Below, piece after piece: positions 7,161 through 13,792 of a DNA stretch of 14,024 bases. Below the pieces are notes generated by a model. It made no database searches. It was given only the letters and a program-made list of their open reading frames with translations, and had not been told where the DNA came from. Origin of the DNA: Candidatus Cloacimonadota bacterium (GTDB lineage: Bacteria > Cloacimonadota > Cloacimonadia > Cloacimonadales > Cloacimonadaceae); contig JALNWR010000052.1 in the NCBI GenBank assembly GCA_023230795.1, forward strand, positions 1-14,024, written 5' to 3'. The translations under genes and the position numbers were made by a program. Within the stretch, counting starts at the first letter, position 1. Each line of letters opens with the position of its first letter.

Positions 7161-9448
7161 AGAAATTGACAATAGCATTGGCGGGGAATCCCAATAGCGG
7201 AAAAACTACTCTATTTAATTCACTTACGGGGTCTAAACAAAAGGTAGGAAATTGGCCTGGGGTGACTGTAGAGCACAAAGAAGGCAGTTATACCCATCAG
7301 GACGTAGAGGTCACAGTGATCGATCTGCCGGGCATCTACTCCTTTTCTGCTTACTCTCTGGATGAAAAAGTATCCCGTGAATTCATTTTGAATCAGAAGC
7401 CTGATCTGGTAGTAAATATCCTTGATGCCACGAATTTGGAAAGGAATCTGTATTTGACTACGCAGCTTCTGGAGATGAGAATACCCGTGGTGGTGGCTCT
7501 GAATATGATGGATATCGCCAAACAGCGCCGGATATCTATTGAAGTAGAGCATCTGGCCAGGCATCTGGATTGCCCGGTAATTCCGATGGTAGCACACAAG
7601 AAAAGCGGCCTGCCTGAGCTCAAGGATAGCATCAATGCAATGGGACAGGAAAAGCGGATATCCAAGACCAGAGTGCAATACGATTCGGTGGTAGAAGACG
7701 CCATAAAACGGCTTTCGGCAAAAACTAAGGCCAGCAGTGACAAACACGAGGTGGACAACAGATGGCTGGCTATCAAGCTCTTGGAAACAGATGAACTCGC
7801 AGCAGAGCTGACCGATAATCTCTATCAGGAATTGGTGGCGCAAGAGTCTGCAAAAATACAAAGGCACTGCAATGAAGAAGCGGATATCATGGTGGCTGAC
7901 GGGCGTTATGGCTTTATCAACGGGCTCTCACGGGATGTAGTGCACCGTCGCGATCAACTGCGAAAAACCGTATCTGACCTGCTGGACAAAGTAGTGTTGA
8001 ACCGCTTTTTGGGTATTCCAATTTTCTTTGCTGTGATGTATCTGGTTTTTATGCTCACCATCAATTTTGGAGGAGCTTTTATCGATTTCTTTGATATTTT
8101 CACAGGGACAATTTTGGTGGACGGTCTGGCAGAGGTATTAGCCGGGCTTCACTTCCCAGCTTGGCTGATCACTTTGATTGCAGGCGGCATTGGAGGCGGA
8201 ATCCAGACTGTGGCTACCTTTATCCCCCCGATTTTCTTTATGTTTTTGGCAATATCCATTTTGGAAGATTCCGGTTATATGAGCCGGGCTGCCTTTGTGA
8301 TGGATAGATTTATGCGCTTTATCGGTTTGCCCGGCAAGGCCTTCATCCCGATGCTGGTGGGTTTTGGTTGCAATGTACCGGCTATTATGGCTACCAGAAC
8401 TCTGGAGAATAATCGCGACCGAATTCTCACCATTTTGATGAATCCCTTTATGAGCTGTGGTGCCAGACTGCCGGTGTATGTCCTGTTTGCTACCGTCTTT
8501 TTCCCCAGGCAGGGCGGGCTGATCGTCTTTGCTATCTACATGACGGGGATATTGCTGGCTATACTCTCTGGTTTGCTTTTCAAGAGAACGATCCTAAAGG
8601 GCGAGCCTTCTACCTTTGTAATGGAGCTGCCCCCCTATCATGTCCCTACCTTTTACGGGATCATGATGCATACCTGGGAGAAGCTAAAGAGCTTCATCAT
8701 GCGAGCCGGGAAGGTCATCATCATCGTAGTGATCGTGATCAGCTTCTTAAATGCCATAGGCACAGATGGTTCTTTTGGCAATGAAGATACCGAGGCTTCG
8801 CTGCTCAGCGGTATCGGAAAAGCCATCACTCCCATCTTCAAACCCATGGGCATTACCGAAGACAATTGGCCGGCTACCGTGGGACTCTTCACCGGTATAT
8901 TTGCCAAAGAAGCCGTAGTGGGCACCCTGGATAATCTTTACACCACTTTGGCCGATGAAGAAGAAAGCGAGGAGGACTTTAAGTTTTGGGATGGCATAGT
9001 AGCATCCTTCCAATCCATCGGCGAGGGAATAGCCGGCATAGGAGATACCTTCAAAGACCCCATCGGAATAGCCCTTGACGATGACATGGGAGACCTGGAG
9101 CTTCAGGCAGAAGCTCAAGAGGTGCGAGTAAACACCCTCATCGAGATGAAAACAAGATTTGGAAGCAATAACGCCGCCTTTGCTTATCTGCTCTTTATCC
9201 TCATTTACATGCCCTGTGTAGCGGCGATCGCAGCGGTGTATCGTGAGACCAATATCAAATGGACGGCATTTTCCGTGCTCTACCTCACGGCCTTAGCCTG
9301 GATCGTGGCTACCCTGTTCTATCAAATTGCTGTCTTTGCTGCCCAGCCTGCCGTATCGGCTATGTGGATCGGAATCTTAGCAGCAGTTTGTCTGACAGTG
9401 TATATCGGCCTGAAAATTGCCTCCCGACACATTAGGGTTCAGGCTTGA
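7157..9448 (+). CDS. feoB: FeoB, ferrous iron transporter with N-terminal G domain
   Basis: This inner-membrane Fe(II) importer has 763 residues, the usual size of E. coli-type FeoB. The N-terminal GTPase carries G1 GNPNSGKTT (10-18), G2 with GVT (T37), G3 DLPG (56-59), G4 NMMD (116-119) and a G5-like segment near VAHKKSGL (152-159). A helical region (about 165-275) corresponds to the GDI/spacer. The membrane domain follows, with two Gate-type segments: NPFMSCGARLPVYVLFA, with the conserved Cys at 434, and YMPCVAAIAAVYRE, with Cys 687. Both cysteines are characteristic of this FeoB class. A long acidic soluble insert (about 590-665) precedes the last helices. The start overlaps feoA by 4 bp, and the stop lies 11 bases before the feoA2 ATG. 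No disruption is seen. Confidence 0.97.
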   Translation: MKKLTIALAGNPNSGKTTLFNSLTGSKQKVGNWPGVTVEHKEGSYTHQDVEVTVIDLPGIYSFSAYSLDEKVSREFILNQKPDLVVNILDATNLERNLYLTTQLLEMRIPVVVALNMMDIAKQRRISIEVEHLARHLDCPVIPMVAHKKSGLPELKDSINAMGQEKRISKTRVQYDSVVEDAIKRLSAKTKASSDKHEVDNRWLAIKLLETDELAAELTDNLYQELVAQESAKIQRHCNEEADIMVADGRYGFINGLSRDVVHRRDQLRKTVSDLLDKVVLNRFLGIPIFFAVMYLVFMLTINFGGAFIDFFDIFTGTILVDGLAEVLAGLHFPAWLITLIAGGIGGGIQTVATFIPPIFFMFLAISILEDSGYMSRAAFVMDRFMRFIGLPGKAFIPMLVGFGCNVPAIMATRTLENNRDRILTILMNPFMSCGARLPVYVLFATVFFPRQGGLIVFAIYMTGILLAILSGLLFKRTILKGEPSTFVMELPPYHVPTFYGIMMHTWEKLKSFIMRAGKVIIIVVIVISFLNAIGTDGSFGNEDTEASLLSGIGKAITPIFKPMGITEDNWPATVGLFTGIFAKEAVVGTLDNLYTTLADEEESEEDFKFWDGIVASFQSIGEGIAGIGDTFKDPIGIALDDDMGDLELQAEAQEVRVNTLIEMKTRFGSNNAAFAYLLFILIYMPCVAAIAAVYRETNIKWTAFSVLYLTALAWIVATLFYQIAVFAAQPAVSAMWIGILAAVCLTVYIGLKIASRHIRVQA

Positions 9449-9459
9449 GGGAGAGACAG

Positions 9460-9759
9460 ATGTTCGGATTTGGAAGAAAGAATCATCGTCATATCAAAAG
9501 AAGGCAAGGAGCCTCAGGCCGTGGCAGGCCTGAAGGAAAAGCCTGCCGGAGCTGCATCTGCCTTACTGAATCCACTGAAAATGGAAGATATATAGTGCGG
9601 CGCAATCCTGATCTGAAAATCCTCGAAATGGGGATAGCACCAGGCAGCCTGATCCAGATATACCAAAACCAGCCAAAAGAGCCAAACCTGATCGTAGGCG
9701 TAAACGATCTACGGCTGGTGATCCCGCGCAGCATCGCCCGAACTATCAAGGTGAAATAA
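9460..9759 (+). CDS. Second FeoA-domain protein with basic, Cys-containing N-terminus
   Basis: This 99-residue protein has a FeoA-like SH3 fold in its C-terminal two thirds: GRYIVRRNPDLKILEMGIAPGSLIQIYQN, then VGVNDLRLVIPRSIARTIKV. I chose ATG 9460 because AGGGAG (9448-9453) lies six bases upstream. An in-frame TTG at 9445 overlapping the feoB stop is possible but has poorer spacing. The first 28 residues are strongly basic (MFGFGRKNHRHIKRRQ...). They are followed by a CxxCxC cluster (C29, C32, C34) that ordinary FeoA lacks. Being wedged between feoB and the feoC-like gene (1-bp gap) points to a Feo accessory role. The cysteines could bind iron or an Fe-S cluster, which is inference. I do not assign a standard symbol. 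Confidence 0.8.
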   Translation: MFGFGRKNHRHIKRRQGASGRGRPEGKACRSCICLTESTENGRYIVRRNPDLKILEMGIAPGSLIQIYQNQPKEPNLIVGVNDLRLVIPRSIARTIKVK

Positions 9760-9760
9760 G

Positions 9761-10027
9761 ATGCTGCGGGATATTCTGGCGCTACTCAAAGAGCGTAAAT
9801 CGCAAAGCCTCACAGAACTTGCCCTGCACTTCAGGGTCTCTGAAAGCACTATCGAAGCCATGCTGAATATCTTGCAGCAAAAAAACAGGGTGAGCAAGAT
9901 CGAGCTGGATTGTGGCTCCTGCCGCAACGCTTGCAGCGCTTGTGCCTTCAAGAATCAACCAGCCGTATATACCCTTAACGAATCGAAAACAAATAAATCT
10001 AATATAGAAAAAGAGGAGAAACCATGA
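9761..10027 (+). CDS. feoC: FeoC-like winged-helix protein with four-cysteine cluster motif
   Basis: This is a small cytosolic protein of 88 residues. Residues 1-48 form a winged-helix fold of the FeoC/HTH type (MLRDILALLKERKSQSLTEL, then the recognition region VSESTIEAMLNILQQKNRVSKIE). A CxxCxxxCxxC motif follows in the wing or after it (C51, C54, C58, C61), as in FeoC proteins that bind an oxygen-sensitive [4Fe-4S] cluster. In enterobacteria FeoC interacts with the FeoB G domain and protects FeoB from proteolysis. Here the extended charged tail (residues 73-88) also encodes the RBS of the next gene. It starts one base after feoA2 and overlaps the porin gene by 4 bp, so it is firmly in the operon. 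It could instead act as an iron- or redox-sensing transcription factor. Confidence 0.85.
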   Translation: MLRDILALLKERKSQSLTELALHFRVSESTIEAMLNILQQKNRVSKIELDCGSCRNACSACAFKNQPAVYTLNESKTNKSNIEKEEKP

Positions 10028-11043
10028 AATCACGAGTCTTAATTATCTGTTGTATGCTGCTGCAAGCTGCGCTGCTGGTAGCCATTGAGCCACCAAACCT
10101 GCATTCCGCCATCATGCTGGATGCAAAGTTCTACACTGAAGGAAATTCAAATAGCGGTAGCTACGATAGCTCAAACCGCTTCCAGGTGCGCAAAGCCGCC
10201 GTTGAGCTGGAAGGAGATCTGGATGAAAAGATCGAATATTCCGTAGAATTCGGAGTATCGACCTGCACTGGAACAGGAATAAATCTGAAACTGATGGATG
10301 CTTCCATAATGTATCGTCTGAATGAGAATTTCGGCTTGGGCTTCAAACAGGGGCATGTGCTGCGTGGCTTCGCCAGCTCTACCGAATGCACAGACCGGCT
10401 GACCATGGAAAAACCGCTGTTTTTGCCTACATTTGCCACCTGTCATCCCACTGGAATAGTGGCAGAGTACTATCACGAATTTGGGGCAAGTTCCAGCCTG
10501 ATAACCGAGATTGCCCTGATGAACGGAGCAAATGGGACTTTGGACGGTGAACACGATTACAATCTCGGTGCCATCTACCATACTCCCCTGGATGGGCTCG
10601 CCTTTGCAGGCTCTTACAATCTCACCGCAGCTAATTATTATGATCCCCTTACGGCTATGTCTTATAGCGAAGACGGCTATCGCTCGCTTTTGGGGATAAA
10701 CTATGACAATTACAATATCAGCGCAACCGCCGAATATATGATGGGAAAAGGCTTTAGCAACGATAAGACAGAGATGATCGCAGCTTATGCTCAGGCTGCT
10801 TACGCTATTCCCATAAATCTGGGGCAGGTCCGCTACATCCAGCCGCTTGTCCTTTTTGAATATTGGGACAAGGATAGCGCCACGGATGCAGACAGTGAAT
10901 ATAGCTACTTGAATGCCGGGCTGAACATCTCGATAGGGGATCACAGCAAACTGAAATTCAACTACAAAATGCCGCAACAAAAAGCAGCCGGGACGCCTGA
11001 GCAGGAATCCAGCCTGATAGCCCGTCTGCAAATGAGCTTTTAA
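10024..11043 (+). CDS. Outer-membrane porin-like beta-barrel (phosphate-selective porin O/P type) coupled to feo
   Basis: This is a 339-residue predicted outer-membrane protein. It has a signal peptide (MKSRVLIICCMLLQAALLVA), alternating amphipathic strands throughout and a C-terminal Phe (LIARLQMSF), the signature recognised by the BAM machinery. The segment RFQVRKAAVELEGDLDEKIEYSVEFG and the following YRLNENFGLGFKQG...EKPLF resemble OprP/OprO-type porins. AGGAGAA (10014-10020) precedes the ATG at 10024, and the gene overlaps feoC by 4 bp, so it is translated with the Feo genes. Unusually for a porin it has Cys at 81, 122 and 140, the last next to His141. Context suggests passage of Fe(II) or a small iron complex through the outer membrane; this is inference, since porins of this family also carry anions. 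Confidence 0.8.
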   Translation: MKSRVLIICCMLLQAALLVAIEPPNLHSAIMLDAKFYTEGNSNSGSYDSSNRFQVRKAAVELEGDLDEKIEYSVEFGVSTCTGTGINLKLMDASIMYRLNENFGLGFKQGHVLRGFASSTECTDRLTMEKPLFLPTFATCHPTGIVAEYYHEFGASSSLITEIALMNGANGTLDGEHDYNLGAIYHTPLDGLAFAGSYNLTAANYYDPLTAMSYSEDGYRSLLGINYDNYNISATAEYMMGKGFSNDKTEMIAAYAQAAYAIPINLGQVRYIQPLVLFEYWDKDSATDADSEYSYLNAGLNISIGDHSKLKFNYKMPQQKAAGTPEQESSLIARLQMSF

Positions 11044-11063
11044 TCGAGATTATAAAGAACATC

Positions 11064-11981
11064 ATGAAAAATAGCTTTCTAAGTCTTCTGCTAATCTGCT
11101 TCGCAGCTTTCAGCTATGCCGAGCTGGTGAGTCTTTCGCCTACTGACGACATGTACACAGATGCAGAGAATCCGGGAACTTCTGCGGTGACCACAGAATT
11201 GTGGACGGCAAATTTCAGCGCTTCCCAGCATTTTGAGAGGATTATGCTGAACTTTGACTTGTCTGAATATACCGGCCAAAGTGCGCAGACCGCCACCCTG
11301 CATCTAACCCGCTTTTACAGCTGCCCTTCCGGAGGCACTACTGCCACCACCTTCTATGCCATCAGTGAAGCCTGGGATGAAAACACCTGGGATTATACCC
11401 AGCATATCCAGTATGATCCCGCAGTTAATATGCCCTACGTCTTTTCTGGGACAGGTGGAGGCGCTATCGTACAATTTGCCGTGGATGTCACCGGGTTTAT
11501 CAATCAGTTTTTGGACGGCAGCTTTGAAAATCACGGCTTTGCGATCCTGGCAAATAGCAATCAGAAATTCAGCAAGTTCTTTTCCAAAGAATATGCCAAT
11601 GCAGATTACCGTCCCCGCCTGGATATCAGTTTTGAAGAAACAGGAGTGGACGATAATACTGCAGGCATCGCTGAATGTTATTTAACGAACTATCCGAATC
11701 CCTTCAATCCTTCCACCACGATAAGCTTGAGCATCCAGAATGCTATTTACGGCAAACCCTTGAAGCTAATTATTTACAATCACAAAGGCCAAAAAGTAAA
11801 AGACCTTTCTGCCAGTTTAGTTCACACCACACCCCTCGAGCCTGGCAGAATCCGCAATTACACTGTGGCCTGGAACGGCAAAGATGAGCACAATCAACCG
11901 GTTCCCAGCGGAGTGTACTTCTATAAACTAAGCTCAGGCCATCAGTATATCAGCAGCAACAAAATGGTCTTGCTAAAATAA
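11064..11981 (+). CDS. Secreted DNRLRE-like domain protein with T9SS-type C-terminal sorting domain
   Basis: This 305-residue exported protein has a signal peptide (MKNSFLSLLLICFAAFSYA). Residues 20-195 resemble the DNRLRE/CBM96-like beta-sandwich found in surface proteins: 'LSPTDDMYTDAENPGTS', 'ERIMLNFDLSEYTG', 'ATLHLTRFYSC', 'AISEAWDENTWDYTQ', 'FAVDVTGFINQFLDG', 'ANADYRPRLDISF'. YPNPFNPSTTI (from residue 210) opens a FlgD-like tail ending MVLLK, the same sorting module as in the protein at 599-3661, so both are probably T9SS cargo. The gene follows the porin by 20 bp with a weak RBS (AAAGAA) and is read as part of the feo operon. DNRLRE-type modules often bind polysaccharide. Its role beside iron genes is unknown: substrate attachment, mineral contact or simply read-through are all possible. 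Confidence 0.78.
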   Translation: MKNSFLSLLLICFAAFSYAELVSLSPTDDMYTDAENPGTSAVTTELWTANFSASQHFERIMLNFDLSEYTGQSAQTATLHLTRFYSCPSGGTTATTFYAISEAWDENTWDYTQHIQYDPAVNMPYVFSGTGGGAIVQFAVDVTGFINQFLDGSFENHGFAILANSNQKFSKFFSKEYANADYRPRLDISFEETGVDDNTAGIAECYLTNYPNPFNPSTTISLSIQNAIYGKPLKLIIYNHKGQKVKDLSASLVHTTPLEPGRIRNYTVAWNGKDEHNQPVPSGVYFYKLSSGHQYISSNKMVLLK

Positions 11982-12060
11982 AATCTTCCCATCCTCACAG
12001 TATTCCTTACAGCCAAATCGGAGGGCATAAAAAGGGGTCAAAAATAAACAGGAGTAAAAA

Positions 12061-12546
12061 ATGAAAAAGCTGAGTCTAATCGCAATTCTGATCACGAGCA
12101 TCGTCGGCATATATTGCCTGCCAGATTTGCAGCGTTATCCAAACGCGAAATTTGAGCAGATAACCAAAGAATATACCCAGGCAGACAGCATAGATTTTCT
12201 TTATACTAAAAACTATAGAATCGCCAGGCTTCATTACGAAGACAGCATACAGTATTTTGCCCTATCCACAGATTATGCGGTGATTAAGGGCTATTCCGGC
12301 ATCACCACCCTGGGTATAATATTCGATTCTGCGTATGAGGTCGCCAAGGTAAGCATCATCGCCAGCGAAGACACCCGCTCCTTTGTTAATAAGCTGAAAA
12401 CCAGACGCTTCCTGGATCAATTTATTGGCTATAAGAAGAACGATAAGATGAAGATAGTAACCGGTGCTACCATCAGCAGTAAAGCGGTGATAAAGTCTGT
12501 AGAAATGACCGCCGCAAAAGTACTACCCATCCTGGAACTGCTTTAA
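12061..12546 (+). CDS. Exported FMN-binding-domain protein (putative flavinylated electron carrier)
   Basis: This 161-residue protein has an N-terminal signal peptide or anchor (MKKLSLIAILITSIVGIYC). Residues 75-161 match the FMN_bind domain of RnfG/NqrC and related proteins: GITTLGIIFDSAYEVAKVSI, a FLDQFIGY segment, then IVTGATISSKAVIKSV. The TGAT motif (134-137) is the consensus at which ApbE attaches FMN covalently to the Thr (T137 here), outside the cytoplasmic membrane. AGGAG (12050-12054) gives a good start at 12061. The gene lies 79 bp after the DNRLRE-protein gene with no terminator seen, so it probably ends the feo operon. A periplasmic electron carrier or ferric reductase is the natural hypothesis. 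No ApbE gene lies in this window, so flavinylation must rely on one elsewhere. Cys19 is not in a canonical lipobox. Confidence 0.8.
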   Translation: MKKLSLIAILITSIVGIYCLPDLQRYPNAKFEQITKEYTQADSIDFLYTKNYRIARLHYEDSIQYFALSTDYAVIKGYSGITTLGIIFDSAYEVAKVSIIASEDTRSFVNKLKTRRFLDQFIGYKKNDKMKIVTGATISSKAVIKSVEMTAAKVLPILELL

Positions 12547-12641
12547 CTGTGTCAAAACCTGAGAAAGACCCACTTGCTTCCAATATCGCATGGTTTGTCA
12601 GCAGGAAAGCATTTCTAATATAAAGCCAGGAAGGCGACTTT

Positions 12642-13109
12642 CTATTTATCTTCAAGCTGAATGTTGTATATATTCAGCTTTTCGTTTTTAGCTGATTTGG
12701 CCTTATCACGCCATAGCTTAGCGCAGTCCTTGTGCTCCTGGAAAAATTCTATTAAGAGTAGGAATTTCTGCAGATTTTCGCAAGAAACAAAATGCTCCAT
12801 TTGACAGGCTATCTCATCTGAATCCTCTTCGCTGATGTACAATACACTATCACAAAACAGCTTAAGAGCTTTGTGCTTGTTCAATATCTTGCGGGCCAGA
12901 ATGATGCCTCTGCCTTTTAAGGTAATATATTTGTAAGGCTCATAATTGATCAGGTCTCTCTCTGCCAAGAGCTTCAGAGCCTTGGTGACCGATGGTTTGC
13001 TTATATTCAGATGCTGTGCAATGTCCGTAATACGAGCCACTTTGTTTTTGGACTCGATTATGTATATCGCTTCAAGATAATCTTCTAAACTTGAACTGAT
13101 CTTTCCCAT
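12642..13109 (-). CDS. DtxR/MntR-family metal-dependent transcriptional repressor
   Basis: This 155-residue regulator has a winged helix (residues 8-66; HTH RITDIAQHLNISKPSVTKALKLLAERDLI) followed by the helical dimerisation and metal-binding domain. Likely ligands are visible: D10 and E13 (SLEDYLEAIY, corresponding to MntR D8/E11), H79 in NKHKALKLF, and C102, E105 and H106 in ACQMEHFVS. Cys in the C-x2-E-H position is the DtxR/IdeR form; MntR has Glu there. It lacks the C-terminal SH3-like domain of full-length DtxR. AAAGGAG (minus strand, + positions 13117-13123) stands seven bases before the ATG. The gene is convergent with the feo cluster and has its own promoter (13199-13226). It is a probable iron (or manganese) sensor for the neighbouring operon; which metal is not certain. 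Confidence 0.9.
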   Translation of the reverse strand: MGKISSSLEDYLEAIYIIESKNKVARITDIAQHLNISKPSVTKALKLLAERDLINYEPYKYITLKGRGIILARKILNKHKALKLFCDSVLYISEEDSDEIACQMEHFVSCENLQKFLLLIEFFQEHKDCAKLWRDKAKSAKNEKLNIYNIQLEDK

Positions 13110-13198
13110 GTTTTTTCTCCTTTCGCTTTTCTTCGGAAGTGACAGGCAAATCTCTGCCTCTTTCTCTCATCACTTAGAGCATATACTTCCTTTCCACC

Positions 13199-13226
13199 AC
13201 TATATTGATCTCAGATATTCTGTCAA
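13199..13226 (-). promoter_or_regulatory. Promoter of the DtxR-family gene
   Basis: Read on the minus strand, TTGACA (+ positions 13226-13221) is followed by a 16-bp spacer and TATAGT (13204-13199), five of six matches to the -10. Transcription would start near 13192, giving a leader of roughly 80 bases before the ATG at 13109. No copy of the palindrome found upstream of feoA is present here, so autoregulation is not evident. Confidence 0.65.
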
Positions 13227-13306
13227 TTCTAAAGAACGGTTCAGCCAAACAAATGGCGCCTGAACTGATCCGTCCCTACACAAGACCAGCCAAGCGCCAA
13301 AAAACC

Positions 13307-13382
13307 TGGTGGAGCTAAGGGGATTCGAACCCCTGGCCTATTGATTGCGAACCAATCGCTCTACCAACTGAGCTATAGCCCC
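13307..13382 (-). tRNA. tRNA-Ala (anticodon CGC)
   Basis: The 76-base gene folds as a complete cloverleaf on the minus strand. The acceptor GGGGCTA pairs with TAGCTCC and includes the G3.U70 wobble that identifies alanine tRNAs. The D arm is GCTC-AGTTGGTA-GAGC, the anticodon loop TTCGCAA gives CGC (reads GCG), the variable loop is AGGCC, and the T arm is AGGGG-TTCGAAT-CCCCT. The discriminator is A and the CCA end is encoded. The gene is upstream of, and in the same orientation as, the DtxR-family gene. Confidence 0.96.
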
Positions 13383-13593
13383 CACACAGATGTTCAGTTT
13401 CTATAAAGTGGGGTATTCTGTCAATAAAAATGTGCTTTGGGCATTCTCTATTTTTCTCAAGGGCTTGATGTTGGGCTGGTCTATGTATGCTATCTGAAAT
13501 AGCGTCCATAAAGGACTCAAGCCATTGTGCAGATGTCGATTACTAACTAATATTGCGTCCCGGCTCTGCGAAGATTGGCTTGATCGCTGGATT
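13383..13593. other. Non-coding stretch upstream of the tRNA gene
   Basis: I see no supported protein gene. ORFs that run into the hairpin array on either strand have no RBS and no family resemblance. On the minus strand a TTGACA (+ 13424-13419) lies upstream of the tRNA, within the same 12-mer ATTGACAGAATA as in the DtxR-gene promoter. The nearest TATAGA (13405-13400) is spaced only 13 bp, too short for a normal promoter, so the tRNA promoter remains unclear. Confidence 0.4.
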
Positions 13594-13629
13594 TGGATGC
13601 GTCTCGCATCCAGTAAGGCCGGAGGCCTT
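13594..13629. repeat. Two adjacent mini-hairpins with 3-base loops
   Basis: TGGATGCG-TCT-CGCATCCA (13594-13612) is a perfect 8-bp stem with a TCT loop. AAGGCC-GGA-GGCCTT (13615-13629) is a perfect 6-bp stem with a GGA loop. They share the short-stem, 3-base-loop design of the tandem array that follows, but the stem sequences differ, so the palindromic form is conserved and not the sequence. Confidence 0.65.
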
Positions 13630-13653
13630 GAAAAAAGAGCAGGTCCCGCGCTC

Positions 13654-13792
13654 TGCAGGCGAGACGCCTGCAATCCTGTAGCCTTAACCAGTGCAGGCGA
13701 GACGCCTGCAATCCTGTAGCTTTAACCAGTGCAGGCGAGACGCCTGCAATCCAGTAGCCTTAACCAGTGCAGGCGAGACGCCTGCAATCCAG
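13654..13792. repeat. Tandem 38-bp repeat, four hairpin-bearing units
   Basis: TGCAGGCGAGACGCCTGCA occurs at 13654, 13692, 13730 and 13768, an exact 38-bp period. Each copy is a perfect 8-bp stem with an AGA loop. The 19-bp linkers (ATCC, T or A, GTAGC, C or T, TTAACCAG) differ at only two positions, and the last copy is cut after ATCCAG. There is no flanking protein gene. The array resembles REP-like or intergenic mini-hairpin repeats; tandem expansion by slippage or unequal crossover is likely. Confidence 0.9.

Noticed and set aside
10171..11031. 286-codon open frame antisense to the porin gene
   Set aside because: It is a shadow of the porin reading frame. The porin has a signal peptide, RBS and beta-barrel pattern, while the antisense product looks random and has no start signal.
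12547..12641. Bidirectional terminator between the convergent FMN-binding and DtxR-family genes
   Set aside because: Only weak, distant complementary stretches (GAAAG with CTTTC) occur and there is no stem with a T-run, so I could not support a terminator.
13654..13792. Possible CRISPR array (regular 38-bp period)
   Set aside because: The linkers are nearly identical instead of being unique spacers, and no cas gene is present. It is a plain tandem repeat.
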